Below, one piece after another: positions 18,941 through 27,893 of a stretch of 64,000 nucleotides of DNA (the stretch's first letter is position 1; every line of letters starts with the position of its first letter). The DNA comes from an uncultured Parabacteroides sp. (GTDB lineage: Bacteria; Bacteroidota; Bacteroidia; Bacteroidales; Tannerellaceae): positions 80,257-144,256 of the forward strand of contig UQLN01000002.1 in the NCBI GenBank assembly GCA_900541965.1. The letters are read 5' to 3'. The translations under genes were made by a program, and so were the position numbers. Below the pieces are notes generated by a model. The model made no database searches, was not told where the DNA came from, and saw only the letters and a program-made list of their open reading frames with translations.

Positions 18941-20647
18941 CTATTTTTCAATTATTTCTATTTTCTGATAAGGACTATTATAAGGGATACATATAGACGT
19001 TTTCAGTGATAATCCGAAAAGATATTCGGAATCAGGGACTACAGCCGGAACTACCGTCAACAAATCTCCTTCAATAGTTTCACTGGCCTTCAATATCCGA
19101 AGCTCAGGAGTACTAAAACAAGGACTTGTTGTTATTACGTAATCCGGCCCGTTGTACACACTGCAAAACTCCACCGGCAGTTCTAAATGCTCCATATTTA
19201 TATTATTCAAATATGGATTCATCATGGTATAATGAATCCGCAACGTATCTCCGGCACACACTTTATCCGGCACCCCGGAATAACGAATACGTACCTGATT
19301 TGTTGTTTGTAAATGCTGAACTTTAAAACCGGAAAACTCCTTACCATCTATATTATATTTTTTTGCACTCTCTATCTCCGAAAAAATAAAAGCAGCAGAA
19401 TCCTGATACAATTTATCGAACCCCCAAATATCAAATTGAGTCGTTCTTGTTGAAGGAGAGCTCACTGTAAAAGCCTCACGCCCCGTAAAAAAACGATATA
19501 AAGAAGGATCTTGGAATGAGCCGTCAAAAACTACAGGCAAAGAACCTGCCACTTTTTCTATCGCCAGATACCTCTTTTCTTTTCCATTCAAGGCAAATGA
19601 TTCGGGTAAAACATTTGCTACCAGTAAAACACGAGCTACCAAAATTAAAGGGAGTGTCCACAAAATACTTTTCAGGAATATTTTCCCAAATCGCGGTTCC
19701 TGTAAAGATACTTTATATAATACGATTATCATAGGCAGCGTGGCAACAACCGTCCAATGAGGTTCTACCCTGCCTTTAAGCGTCATAACCTGGAAAAAAA
19801 ACAAAAAACCTGCAATTAAGAAATACAATGCACGGTCAAAAAGCCCCTCCTGCTTTTTCTTTATCAGAATATAAAGAACTCCTGTCAAAGCAACCGGATT
19901 AAATACCACAAACTGCTCGGGAAAATATTTTAAAAGATTGATAAATACGAAACCTTCACTTCTCCCCACTAAATGATATCTGAAACTGGGGAAATTATTC
20001 GAAACCTGCCAATAGATATGAGGCAGGAACAAAAGTATCGTTGTAAATATACAAAACCAGAATTTAGGTTTCAATAACAAACGAAGATTTGACAATACAA
20101 CAAATCCCACCACCAATACCGCATGGTATTTACTATAAAACATACCTACCATACTCAAAGTAAGGAACAATGTATTCTGCCAGCTTTCCTTTTCCAAAAA
20201 CCTCTTGTAAAAAAATAAAAATGCAGCAGCGAAAAATAAAAGAGGTCCATCCGGTGTTGTTATAAACCCATAAGCCGAGAACATAATAAATGATGTGGCT
20301 ATTGCAAAAAATGAAAGGACATGCAATACGCTTTTCTTTCCGGGAAGCATCTTCCATACTATCCAAACAGTACCGGCATGCATCAACACATTAATAAAAC
20401 GAACCGATAAGTTACCTGAAAACAAACATTTACTAAGGAAATTTATTAATGCAACCATTGGAGGATGGTCATAATAACCCCATGCCAGATATTGCCCATA
20501 CAGAGCATAATATGCTTCATCGGACATTACTTCCATATGAATAGCTTGGAACATATCACAAAATATCCATATAAATAACAGTATCCAAAACAATCTGTCT
20601 GCCTTGTTTATTCCTGATATATCCCTGATAGTTTTTGCTATTGTCAC
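18941..20647 (-). CDS. GT39 (ArnT/PMT-like) membrane glycosyltransferase
   Basis: This 568 aa protein has many membrane helices and the GT39 N-terminal signature with acidic residues in the first loop ('MEVMSDEAYYALYGQYLAWGYYDHPPM', shown in part). The C-terminal roughly 150 residues form a soluble domain. It transfers a sugar from a polyprenyl-phosphate donor to an envelope acceptor, probably lipid A or a glycan. I chose the GTG start at 20647: the upstream ATG at 20695 precedes a -7 box at 20684-20677, and AGAGAGGGG lies just before the GTG. The GTG choice is inference. Confidence 0.85.
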   Translation of the reverse strand: MTIAKTIRDISGINKADRLFWILLFIWIFCDMFQAIHMEVMSDEAYYALYGQYLAWGYYDHPPMVALINFLSKCLFSGNLSVRFINVLMHAGTVWIVWKMLPGKKSVLHVLSFFAIATSFIMFSAYGFITTPDGPLLFFAAAFLFFYKRFLEKESWQNTLFLTLSMVGMFYSKYHAVLVVGFVVLSNLRLLLKPKFWFCIFTTILLFLPHIYWQVSNNFPSFRYHLVGRSEGFVFINLLKYFPEQFVVFNPVALTGVLYILIKKKQEGLFDRALYFLIAGFLFFFQVMTLKGRVEPHWTVVATLPMIIVLYKVSLQEPRFGKIFLKSILWTLPLILVARVLLVANVLPESFALNGKEKRYLAIEKVAGSLPVVFDGSFQDPSLYRFFTGREAFTVSSPSTRTTQFDIWGFDKLYQDSAAFIFSEIESAKKYNIDGKEFSGFKVQHLQTTNQVRIRYSGVPDKVCAGDTLRIHYTMMNPYLNNINMEHLELPVEFCSVYNGPDYVITTSPCFSTPELRILKASETIEGDLLTVVPAVVPDSEYLFGLSLKTSICIPYNSPYQKIEIIEK

Positions 20648-20676
20648 AATATCCCCTCTCTTGTATATTTTGCCCA

Positions 20677-20684
20677 CAAAGGTA
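20677..20684 (-). promoter_or_regulatory. -7 box for the GT39-GtrA operon
   Basis: Minus-strand TACCTTTG matches TAnnTTTG and would start transcription near 20670, inside the first codons of the longest reading frame. It supports the GTG start at 20647. Confidence 0.45.
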
Positions 20685-20759
20685 ATTTTTTTCATTGTAA
20701 AAAAAACGATTCTACAAATTTATCCCGATAGATGTTCTTAGTAATAACTAAGTTGTCAT

Positions 20760-20767
20760 TATCTTTG
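20760..20767 (+). promoter_or_regulatory. -7 box for the RNase H gene
   Basis: TATCTTTG, an exact TAnnTTTG match, 27 nt upstream of the ATG at 20795. It lies downstream of the alternative start at 20732 and so favours 20795. Confidence 0.5.
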
Positions 20768-20794
20768 CTTTCTATTTTCATTATAAATAACCGG

Positions 20795-21433
20795 ATGGCA
20801 AAAAATAAATATTATGTAGTATGGAAAGGGCTTAACCCTGGTATTTACGACAACTGGGCTGAATGTAAAATGCAGGTAGACGGACAGGAAAGCGCTAAAT
20901 ACAAATCCTTTGAGACTCGTGACGATGCGGTAGAAGCATTTGAAAAAGGATATGCCCAATACCTAAAAAATGCGTCGTCCGGTAAAGCGGCTTCCAATTT
21001 GTTATCCCCTGCTCCCCCTATAGGAAAACCTATTAATGAAAGCATCGCTGTTGATGCGGCCTGCAGCGGAAATCCCGGCGATATGGAATACAGGGGAGTC
21101 TACACGGCAACCGGACAAGAAATATTTCATATCGGCCCTCTGAAAAAAGGGACAAACAATGTAGGCGAATTTTTAGCACTCGTACACGGATTAGCTCTTT
21201 TAAAACAAAAGGGAAGCAACCTGCCTGTTTACTCCGACAGCCGCAATGCCATCAGTTGGGTAAAAAAGAAAAAGTGTAAAACCCTTTTGGAGCGTGTCCC
21301 TGAAAACGAAGCGATATTCGATCTGATCGAACGTGCCGAAAAATGGTTGAATACCAATACCTACACAACAACAATACTAAAATGGGAAACATCCGTTTGG
21401 GGAGAAATTCCGGCAGATTTTGGCAGAAAGTAA
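20795..21433 (+). CDS. rnhA: ribonuclease H with N-terminal viroplasmin-like domain
   Basis: This 212 aa protein has a Caulimovirus-viroplasmin/RNase H1 hybrid-binding domain at 1-45 ('KYYVVWKGLNPGIYDNWAEC') joined by a linker to an RNase H fold from about 80. The catalytic acidic residues sit in 'AVDAACSGNPG', 'NVGEFLALVHGL' and 'VYSDSRNAISW'. It degrades RNA in RNA:DNA hybrids. Start 20795 is chosen because the -7 box at 20760-20767 excludes the earlier ATG. It is a housekeeping gene placed between envelope-glycan genes. Confidence 0.9.
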   Translation: MAKNKYYVVWKGLNPGIYDNWAECKMQVDGQESAKYKSFETRDDAVEAFEKGYAQYLKNASSGKAASNLLSPAPPIGKPINESIAVDAACSGNPGDMEYRGVYTATGQEIFHIGPLKKGTNNVGEFLALVHGLALLKQKGSNLPVYSDSRNAISWVKKKKCKTLLERVPENEAIFDLIERAEKWLNTNTYTTTILKWETSVWGEIPADFGRK

Positions 21434-21635
21434 TTTTATATCCAAGTCTTTTTGTCCCATTTTCAACCAAACACATATAAAAAACATCAAAATATATTTT
21501 TACATAAACAAACTAAGGAATATATCTGTTATAACAAGAAATCATGTAATTTCCTAAACTAAACTTATCTGGGAAATTCTATTAACTTCAAATATAAATA
21601 TCATTTAATGATTATAAGATCAATCACCTAATCTC

Positions 21636-22508
21636 ATGATAAGTATAATAGTCTGTTCTATTAACCCTGAGCAGAATAAAGCATTTGCCCAAAACATAAA
21701 ACAAACCATAGGAATGCCCTATGAATTGCTTGTTCACGACAATCGGGGGATCAATTGGGGATTATGTAAAGTCTATAATCACTATGCCAGGTTAAGTAAG
21801 TATGACATCCTTTGTTTTTTTCATGAAGATATTCAGTTTTTTACCACGAATTGGGGGAAAATAATCCTTGATTTTTTTGTAGAAAAGCCACAAGCTGGAG
21901 TGATCGGTTTTGCCGGTTCTACCATAAAAACAAAATATATTACTGGTTGGGGAAGTTTAAGAAAAACCACTCGGAGAAATCTTATACAAGCGGGTCAAAA
22001 CAACAAAAAAAAATCAGAAATTAATCCCTTTCATGAGAACTTCTCTCCTGTAGCCTTATTGGATGGCATGGCGTTAATTTGTACAAAAAACGTTTGGAAA
22101 GAAAATAGTTTCGACGATAAGACTTTCAAGCGATTCCACTTGTATGACCTTGATTTCACATTAAGCGTGGCACAACATCATACAAACTATGTATGTTATA
22201 CAATCAAGGTTAAGCATCTATCTAATGGCTCTTATACGAAAGAATGGCTCAGTGAAAGTAAAAAATTCATCGAGAAATGGACCTCCATACTTCCGTTTTC
22301 CATTATGCCATACCCACAAAAGTTCATAAAAAAATGTGAAGAGTATGATATGTATCAAATGGCAAGAACAGAACTTAAACTGACATGGGATGAGCTTAGT
22401 TATAAATCTATTCTAACCAAACAGCGGCAAGTTAATACCTTTTTATACAAATTAAAACTCATCAAACACATTGTAAAAGCAATACAAAAGAAATATCACG
22501 AAACCTAA
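21636..22508 (+). CDS. glycosyltransferase, StrF-like (GT2-type fold)
   Basis: This 290 aa protein has a GT-A-type N-terminus ('MISIIVCSINPEQNKAF', 'LVHDNRGINWGLCKVYN') and an acidic metal-binding-like motif 'CFFHEDIQFF' near 64-73. This pattern is typical of the StrF-domain subgroup of family-2 glycosyltransferases. It is first of three plus-strand glycan genes, 34 nt before the next. The 202-nt space upstream (21434-21635) is AT-rich and I see no gene in it. Donor and acceptor are unknown. Confidence 0.8.
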   Translation: MISIIVCSINPEQNKAFAQNIKQTIGMPYELLVHDNRGINWGLCKVYNHYARLSKYDILCFFHEDIQFFTTNWGKIILDFFVEKPQAGVIGFAGSTIKTKYITGWGSLRKTTRRNLIQAGQNNKKKSEINPFHENFSPVALLDGMALICTKNVWKENSFDDKTFKRFHLYDLDFTLSVAQHHTNYVCYTIKVKHLSNGSYTKEWLSESKKFIEKWTSILPFSIMPYPQKFIKKCEEYDMYQMARTELKLTWDELSYKSILTKQRQVNTFLYKLKLIKHIVKAIQKKYHET

Positions 22509-22542
22509 AAACTCTTTTATCAATTACTAAGGAGCAAAATAT

Positions 22543-23340
22543 ATGCAAAAAAACAAAACCATTATCACTATCCCTATTTATAAAACAGAACTGAGCCATT
22601 GGGAAGAAATATCCTTACAACAAGGATTATCCATCCTGCAAGAACATCCTATAGTGCTTATTTCCCCTAAATCACTGGATGTAGAAGAGTTTCAGTATAA
22701 ATACGGAATTAAGGACATTATTCGATTTGACGATATTTTTTTTAAAAATATCGACGGTTATAACCGTTTAATGCTAAGTCCGTTATTCTATGAACAATTC
22801 CTGGATTATGAATATATACTCGTCTACCAGTTAGATGCTTATGTGTTTTCCGATAAATTACAGGAATGGTGTGCTAAAGGATATGATTATATCGGAGCTC
22901 CATGGATCCCCTCTGCTAAATACAATAAGAACTGGAATAAAGCAGAGCTAACCATAAGCCAGTTCTTCGCACGTATGTTTCTCATCTACAATTCAAGAAG
23001 TAATTACTTCAAAACAGGAAACGGTGGTTTCTCTTTAAGAAATACGGATACTTGTTTTAAAATAACCAAGTCAGACAGAAAAGAAATAAACAAATTCCTG
23101 AGCCGGCAATCCTACCATTATGCAGAAGATATTTATTGGGGAATCCATGCAAACAGAGTTAAACAACGATTATCCATCCCACATTATACGGAAGCAATCT
23201 CTTTCGCTTTCGAAAACAATCCGGATTTGCTCTATAAATACAACAACGAACAGTTACCATTCGGAGCACATGCCTGGTACAAAGAATCCCGGTTGAACTT
23301 CTGGAAACCGTTCATTCCCCAATTGAACACTGTAGAGTAA
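22543..23340 (+). CDS. DUF5672-family glycosyltransferase-like protein
   Basis: This 265 aa protein begins 'KTIITIPIYKTELSHWEE' and contains 'YILVYQLDAYVFSD' (a DxD-like acidic site near 90), 'GAPWIP' and 'GNGGFSLRNTDTC', all hallmarks of DUF5672 proteins found in polysaccharide clusters. A glycosyltransferase role is inferred from the family. An AAGGAG stretch just before the ATG resembles a ribosome-binding site. It lies between two glycosyltransferase genes on the same strand. Confidence 0.82.
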   Translation: MQKNKTIITIPIYKTELSHWEEISLQQGLSILQEHPIVLISPKSLDVEEFQYKYGIKDIIRFDDIFFKNIDGYNRLMLSPLFYEQFLDYEYILVYQLDAYVFSDKLQEWCAKGYDYIGAPWIPSAKYNKNWNKAELTISQFFARMFLIYNSRSNYFKTGNGGFSLRNTDTCFKITKSDRKEINKFLSRQSYHYAEDIYWGIHANRVKQRLSIPHYTEAISFAFENNPDLLYKYNNEQLPFGAHAWYKESRLNFWKPFIPQLNTVE

Positions 23341-23399
23341 ATTTGATATTATAAATAAAACCCGTACTTTTATCCCGACAAGATAAAAACAGATCCCTT

Positions 23400-24527
23400 A
23401 TGCCGTATTCAATTGCTTTCGATGCAAAACGAATTACCCATAATTCTACCGGATTGGGAAATTATGGAAGATATATCGTAGAAATCTTATCTCACTACTA
23501 CCCGATGAACGAGTATCATTTATATACTCCGGGGGAAGGGAAAGAAAGTCTGAAGAACAAGCTTCCGAAAGGGAATAATATCACCTATCATTATCCCAAC
23601 GGCATAAATTCGTTCCTCAAGCCTATATGGCGTTCTTTCGGCATTGCCAACGATTTAAAGAAGCAAAAACCGGATATTTACCACGGACTAAGTAATGAAC
23701 TCCCGTTTGGCTTGAAGAAAGCAGGAATCCCATCCCTTGTGACGATTCACGACCTTATCTTTGTCCGCTTCCCTGAATTTTATAAACCAATAGACCGTAC
23801 AATCTACAATTACAAATTCAGGAAAGCCTGTGAATTGGGAGACCGTGTGATTGCCGTTAGCGAAATGACCCGGCAAGATATCATCAAATATTACCATATT
23901 CCTGAAAATAAAATAGACGTCGTATATCAGGGATGCGCCCCACTGTTCCTGAAACAAGCCTCTTTGGAAGAGCGACAACGGGTTACAGATAAATATAACC
24001 TACCCACACATTATATTTTATATGTAGGCAGTATTGAGGAAAGAAAGAACCTGTTGCTTATTGTAAAAGCCCTGCATAAACTGAATAAAGACATCCGGCT
24101 GATAGCTATCGGAAAAAGAACCCCTTATACAGAAGTAGTAGAAAATTATATCAGGGAAAATCGAATGGGACAGCAAGTCACTTTGCTGAGCAATATCCCC
24201 TACGAAGATTTGCCCGTTTTCTACCAGCTTGCCAGCCTGTTTATTTATCCCTCTTTCTTTGAAGGATTCGGGATACCGATTATAGAAGCCCTGCATTCCA
24301 ACATTCCTGTTATTGCAGCAACCGGTTCCTGTCTGGAAGAAGCCGGGGGACCGGACTCCCTTTATGTCAATCCGAATGATGCGGACGATCTAAGCGAGAA
24401 AATAGATTGGGTACTTTCCACTCCTTCTGTTGCCGATAGAATGAGAGCCGCAGGCAAAGAATATGTAAAACGTTTTACCGATAAACAGATTGCAGATGAT
24501 TTAATGGCTGTTTACGATAAACTGTAA
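23400..24527 (+). CDS. glycosyltransferase family 1/4
   Basis: This 375 aa GT-B enzyme has an N-terminal acceptor domain ('NSTGLGNYGRYIVEIL') and a C-terminal nucleotide-sugar domain with 'VGSIEERKNL' near 216 and the E-x7-E type motif 'PSFFEGFGIPIIEAL' near 284-298. It is the third gene of the plus-strand glycan cluster. Its 3' end overlaps the convergent kinase gene by 16 nt. It is probably a mannosyl- or similar hexosyltransferase in core or surface glycan assembly; the sugar is not deducible. Confidence 0.88.
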   Translation: MPYSIAFDAKRITHNSTGLGNYGRYIVEILSHYYPMNEYHLYTPGEGKESLKNKLPKGNNITYHYPNGINSFLKPIWRSFGIANDLKKQKPDIYHGLSNELPFGLKKAGIPSLVTIHDLIFVRFPEFYKPIDRTIYNYKFRKACELGDRVIAVSEMTRQDIIKYYHIPENKIDVVYQGCAPLFLKQASLEERQRVTDKYNLPTHYILYVGSIEERKNLLLIVKALHKLNKDIRLIAIGKRTPYTEVVENYIRENRMGQQVTLLSNIPYEDLPVFYQLASLFIYPSFFEGFGIPIIEALHSNIPVIAATGSCLEEAGGPDSLYVNPNDADDLSEKIDWVLSTPSVADRMRAAGKEYVKRFTDKQIADDLMAVYDKL

Positions 24528-25444
24528 TGAAATTTACGGTCTAGGACCTTCCGTTCGTCTACCGGATAAATATAATTAAGATATAGTTCACGTTCTTTCC
24601 TATAAAGTATTCCATGCGAACCGCCACCCAGCAATAAGCGAATGCGGAGAAGAAGCAAATAGAATTGTACAGGTCCGAATAATGAACGGAACTTCCCCTT
24701 TTTCCGCTTAACGGATTTAATGGCTTCTTTCATTGTCCGCTTAAAAAAGAAACGGTCGCTATATTCATTTATCTTACGGATAGTTTCCTCTCTGTCCAAA
24801 GAACAACATTCTGCATACATTCCGGCAAGGCGGGTCGAAACTTCCGGGGAAAGAGCTAACCGGTCAAAATTACGTAATGCATTTTCCGTCGATACTTCCT
24901 GAAAACGTAAACGGTTTATATCTATCACGGTAAAAGCATATTCTCCATCCGCTGTCTTTTTCACCAATATATTTCCGGGAGAATAATCGATATGTAAAAT
25001 ACCTGCCTGATGAAGGCCTGCCGTAAAACGTACAAAACTGCGCAACAAATCATCTGCCTGCAAGTTCGAACCGTCCATAAAGCTACGGACAGTCATAGCA
25101 TCCGCCTCATTAATACAGCAATAATAGCTTCGATTCAGCAGACCGCATTTATATTCTTCAATATAAGCAATCGGTTCCGGCGTACTGCTTCCCCGTTCCA
25201 ATATCCCCATCCCATATTCATAGGAACGGGATGCTTTAGACTTACGAAAAAAAGAATAAGCAATCCTGTTAATAAAAATAGGAACCCTGAAACTCTTCAC
25301 CACCAGATTCACGCCTTGCACCTGATAGCTTTTCAAAACATTCCGTTCATTATAGATAATAACTCCTTCCTCCGGAAAACGTTCCGGCAAACCGGTTATA
25401 AAATCCTTAAGAAATTCATATTTAGGGTTTATAACGATCTTCAT
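24512..25444 (-). CDS. lipopolysaccharide kinase (Kdo/InaA-type) family protein
   Basis: This 310 aa protein-kinase-like enzyme has the catalytic loop 'HIDYSPGNILVKK' near 158-170 (HxDxxxxN) and a metal-binding 'VIDINR' near 180. Family members phosphorylate the Kdo or heptose region of the lipopolysaccharide inner core. It is 12 nt downstream of the GT9 gene, which itself overlaps the DUF4254 gene, giving a three-gene minus-strand operon for the core. The exact site of phosphorylation is unknown. Confidence 0.82.
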   Translation of the reverse strand: MKIVINPKYEFLKDFITGLPERFPEEGVIIYNERNVLKSYQVQGVNLVVKSFRVPIFINRIAYSFFRKSKASRSYEYGMGILERGSSTPEPIAYIEEYKCGLLNRSYYCCINEADAMTVRSFMDGSNLQADDLLRSFVRFTAGLHQAGILHIDYSPGNILVKKTADGEYAFTVIDINRLRFQEVSTENALRNFDRLALSPEVSTRLAGMYAECCSLDREETIRKINEYSDRFFFKRTMKEAIKSVKRKKGKFRSLFGPVQFYLLLLRIRLLLGGGSHGILYRKERELYLNYIYPVDERKVLDRKFHYSLS

Positions 25445-25456
25445 GTTTGACGTATA

Positions 25457-26503
25457 TTATGAATGCGGTGCTACTTCTTTCAGTACGGAATTCACCTTAT
25501 CGATAATCATTTCGGGAGTTATTAATTTCATACATGCCCAATCTCCGCGAAAACAAGGTTTCTCCCCGAATACGGAACAAGGACGGCAGGAAAGTCCCGC
25601 CTGGATAATATTTGCCGGATCTTGCCGGTAACCATAGAAACCGGTATAAGGATGAGTAGCCCCCCAGATAGAAACCACTTTCGTTCCCACCAACGAGGCG
25701 AAATGCATATTTGCAGAATCCATGCAGACAAGCACATCCAATTTGCTGATAAGCGCCAATTCCTTATCCAACGAATAACGCCCTACTACACTTTTCACCC
25801 GAGGATATTGGAAAGCCCACTCTCCCATCACTGCCTCTTCATACCCTTTTCCTCCGAAAAGAAAAATCGTGTACTCTTCATGTTCCGAAAGCCGTGCCAC
25901 GACTTCCTCCATTTCATCCGTAGAATAAATTTTTCCCCGGTGTTTGGCAAAAGGAGCGATACCTATCCATTTCCCGGACTTACTTCCGACTTCTCCTTCC
26001 AGAAACGAGATATCAGCCGGATGATTTTCATATAAGGAAGTAAACGCCTCTGTATAATTCAGTCCGGCGGCACGGAACACATCCGCATACCGTTCTATTA
26101 CCGGGCGTAATGGGAAAACATCTTTTTTCTCCCGGGAAGTAAGCTGTTTACGCTCTTTCCGGGCTTTATCCACAACATATACTTTCTTTCCGCTCAGCTT
26201 AAAAAAACGGCGGAGAATCATACTGCGGATAACATCATGCAAATCCAATACGACATCAAAATCATATTTCACCAATGCAGAAGCAAATTTAAGCAAGCCC
26301 ATAAGCCCCTTCTCCGCTCCTTTGGTATTGATTCCGATAACCTCCACATTCTTCGGACGGTTCATAAAAACCGGAATCAGGAACACCTGGGTAAGCACAG
26401 TAAAATTATCTTGGGGATTCGCTTTGGCTGCCGAATAAATCACCGGAACAGTCATCGCAACATCCCCGATAGCAGAGAGACGTATTACTAATATATTTGC
26501 CAT
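25457..26503 (-). CDS. glycosyltransferase family 9 (heptosyltransferase-like)
   Basis: This 348 aa GT9 enzyme starts 'ANILVIRLSAIGDVAMTVPV', the signature of WaaC/WaaF-type heptosyltransferases, and has 'IGIAPFAKHRGKIY' near 228 and 'DSANMHFASLVGTKVVSIWG' in the C-terminal donor site. A cysteine pattern 'CRPCSVFGEKPCFRGDWAC' lies near the end. It probably adds a sugar to the lipopolysaccharide core. The start overlaps the DUF4254 stop by 1 nt, so the genes are translationally linked. Confidence 0.9.
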   Translation of the reverse strand: MANILVIRLSAIGDVAMTVPVIYSAAKANPQDNFTVLTQVFLIPVFMNRPKNVEVIGINTKGAEKGLMGLLKFASALVKYDFDVVLDLHDVIRSMILRRFFKLSGKKVYVVDKARKERKQLTSREKKDVFPLRPVIERYADVFRAAGLNYTEAFTSLYENHPADISFLEGEVGSKSGKWIGIAPFAKHRGKIYSTDEMEEVVARLSEHEEYTIFLFGGKGYEEAVMGEWAFQYPRVKSVVGRYSLDKELALISKLDVLVCMDSANMHFASLVGTKVVSIWGATHPYTGFYGYRQDPANIIQAGLSCRPCSVFGEKPCFRGDWACMKLITPEMIIDKVNSVLKEVAPHS

Positions 26504-27108
26504 TATTTTTTTCCGTACAACACCGGATTCAATGCCGGGTCATTATACATCTTCATTTGCTTATACACCTTCATATATTTACGGCCGGCTTCAATATCAG
26601 CCAATAACTGATTGAGAGCCGTAGAAAGATCTTTTCTTTGTTCCAGCAAAACAGCCAGTTTCTCTTCACAGCGAGCCTTATGTTCCGCATCGGCATCCGG
26701 ACGGTTCACTTCCTGCTGCATATGATATATTTTCAGAATCAGGATTGAAAGACGGTCTACCGCCCAAGCTGGACTTTCAGTGTTGATGGTCGCCTCCGGC
26801 AAGACTTTTGCCTCTTTGTACTTATCCAGAAAGAAACTATCTATCAATTCCACCAAATCCGTACGGTCCTGATTGGATTTGTCGATACGCCGCTTGATAG
26901 CCACTGCCTCAACCGGATCAATGGCTGGATTACGGATAATATCCTCCAGATGCCATTGCACGGCATCAATCCAATTCTTCAGGTAAAGATAAAACTCGAT
27001 GCTCTTTACCTCATACGGGTTGTGTATGGTTGCATCCACATGGTCGGTTACATGATAAGCATTTGTAGCCTGTTCAAATACATGGATACATTTTTCACTG
27101 AAATTCAT
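26503..27108 (-). CDS. DUF4254 domain protein
   Basis: This 201 aa, largely helical protein with no signal peptide matches DUF4254, a Bacteroidetes family nearly always found beside heptosyltransferase-like genes. It contains 'NPYEVKSIEFYLYLKNWIDAV' (shown in part) and a charged helical C-terminus. It is first in the operon with the GT9 and kinase genes, which implies a lipopolysaccharide-core role. The molecular function is unknown. Confidence 0.82.
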   Translation of the reverse strand: MNFSEKCIHVFEQATNAYHVTDHVDATIHNPYEVKSIEFYLYLKNWIDAVQWHLEDIIRNPAIDPVEAVAIKRRIDKSNQDRTDLVELIDSFFLDKYKEAKVLPEATINTESPAWAVDRLSILILKIYHMQQEVNRPDADAEHKARCEEKLAVLLEQRKDLSTALNQLLADIEAGRKYMKVYKQMKMYNDPALNPVLYGKK

Positions 27109-27158
27109 ATGCTTCTGTTTTTCTTTATAATACTATTGTACAAAGATAACAAGATTTT

Positions 27159-27842
27159 TTATCCTTTCAGCATATATCCTTTTTTTGTAAGAGATGCAAT
27201 CTCCACGGACGAATCATTCTTTAAAGCCCTCCTCAGGTAAGTTATCTGTACATTCAGGGCAAGCGAATTGGCATACGACGCATACCCCCACACGGCATTC
27301 AGGATTACTTCACGGGGGACTGCCGTATTCAGATTGCTTACCAAAAGACGAAGAATATCCGCCTGACGGGAAGTAACCAGCGTTTTACTGTTGCCTGTAC
27401 GTATTTCATTGGTTGCATAGTTGAACACCGTATTTCCGAAAGAATACATCTCTTCTTCCGTTTCTACCGGAAACAGCTGTTCAAAACGTTCCCGGATACG
27501 TGCCAGCAACTCTTCCGGATAAAATGGTTTTGCCAGATAATCATTTCCTTTCAGGCTAAAACCTTTCAAACGGTCGTTCTTATCGGAACGGTCCGACAAG
27601 AAAAAAATCAGGACATGGCGGTCCCGTTCCCGTATCTTTTCGGCCACCTCGAACCCATTCAACCCGGGCATATTAATATCCAGCAAAACAAGGTCCGGTT
27701 TGACTACTGGAAATTGTTCCAAAGCCATCGTGCCATTTCCTGTATAAGCCACCTCATACCCTTCCTTTTCCAGAAACTTTTTCAGAAGAAGGGAATACTT
27801 CAGGTCATCATCCGCAAATAATATTTTTAATGGAGTTGCCAT
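27159..27842 (-). CDS. OmpR-family response regulator
   Basis: This 227 aa protein has a receiver domain with phospho-acceptor Asp55 ('LLDINMPG'), acidic cluster Asp11-Asp13 and Lys near 106 ('LAKPFYPEE'), then a winged-helix DNA-binding domain (about 130-227). The frame extends 13 codons upstream to 27881, but 'MATPLKILFADDD' is the normal receiver beginning. It lies 52 nt after the histidine kinase gene. It is RprY-like in the Bacteroides sense and probably controls the adjacent GLPGLI/outer-membrane pair. Confidence 0.92.
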   Translation of the reverse strand: MATPLKILFADDDLKYSLLLKKFLEKEGYEVAYTGNGTMALEQFPVVKPDLVLLDINMPGLNGFEVAEKIRERDRHVLIFFLSDRSDKNDRLKGFSLKGNDYLAKPFYPEELLARIRERFEQLFPVETEEEMYSFGNTVFNYATNEIRTGNSKTLVTSRQADILRLLVSNLNTAVPREVILNAVWGYASYANSLALNVQITYLRRALKNDSSVEIASLTKKGYMLKG

Positions 27843-27893
27843 CTCTTTCCTGATTTTATTTTTATAGCCTGTTAAAACCATTTTTTCAATTTT

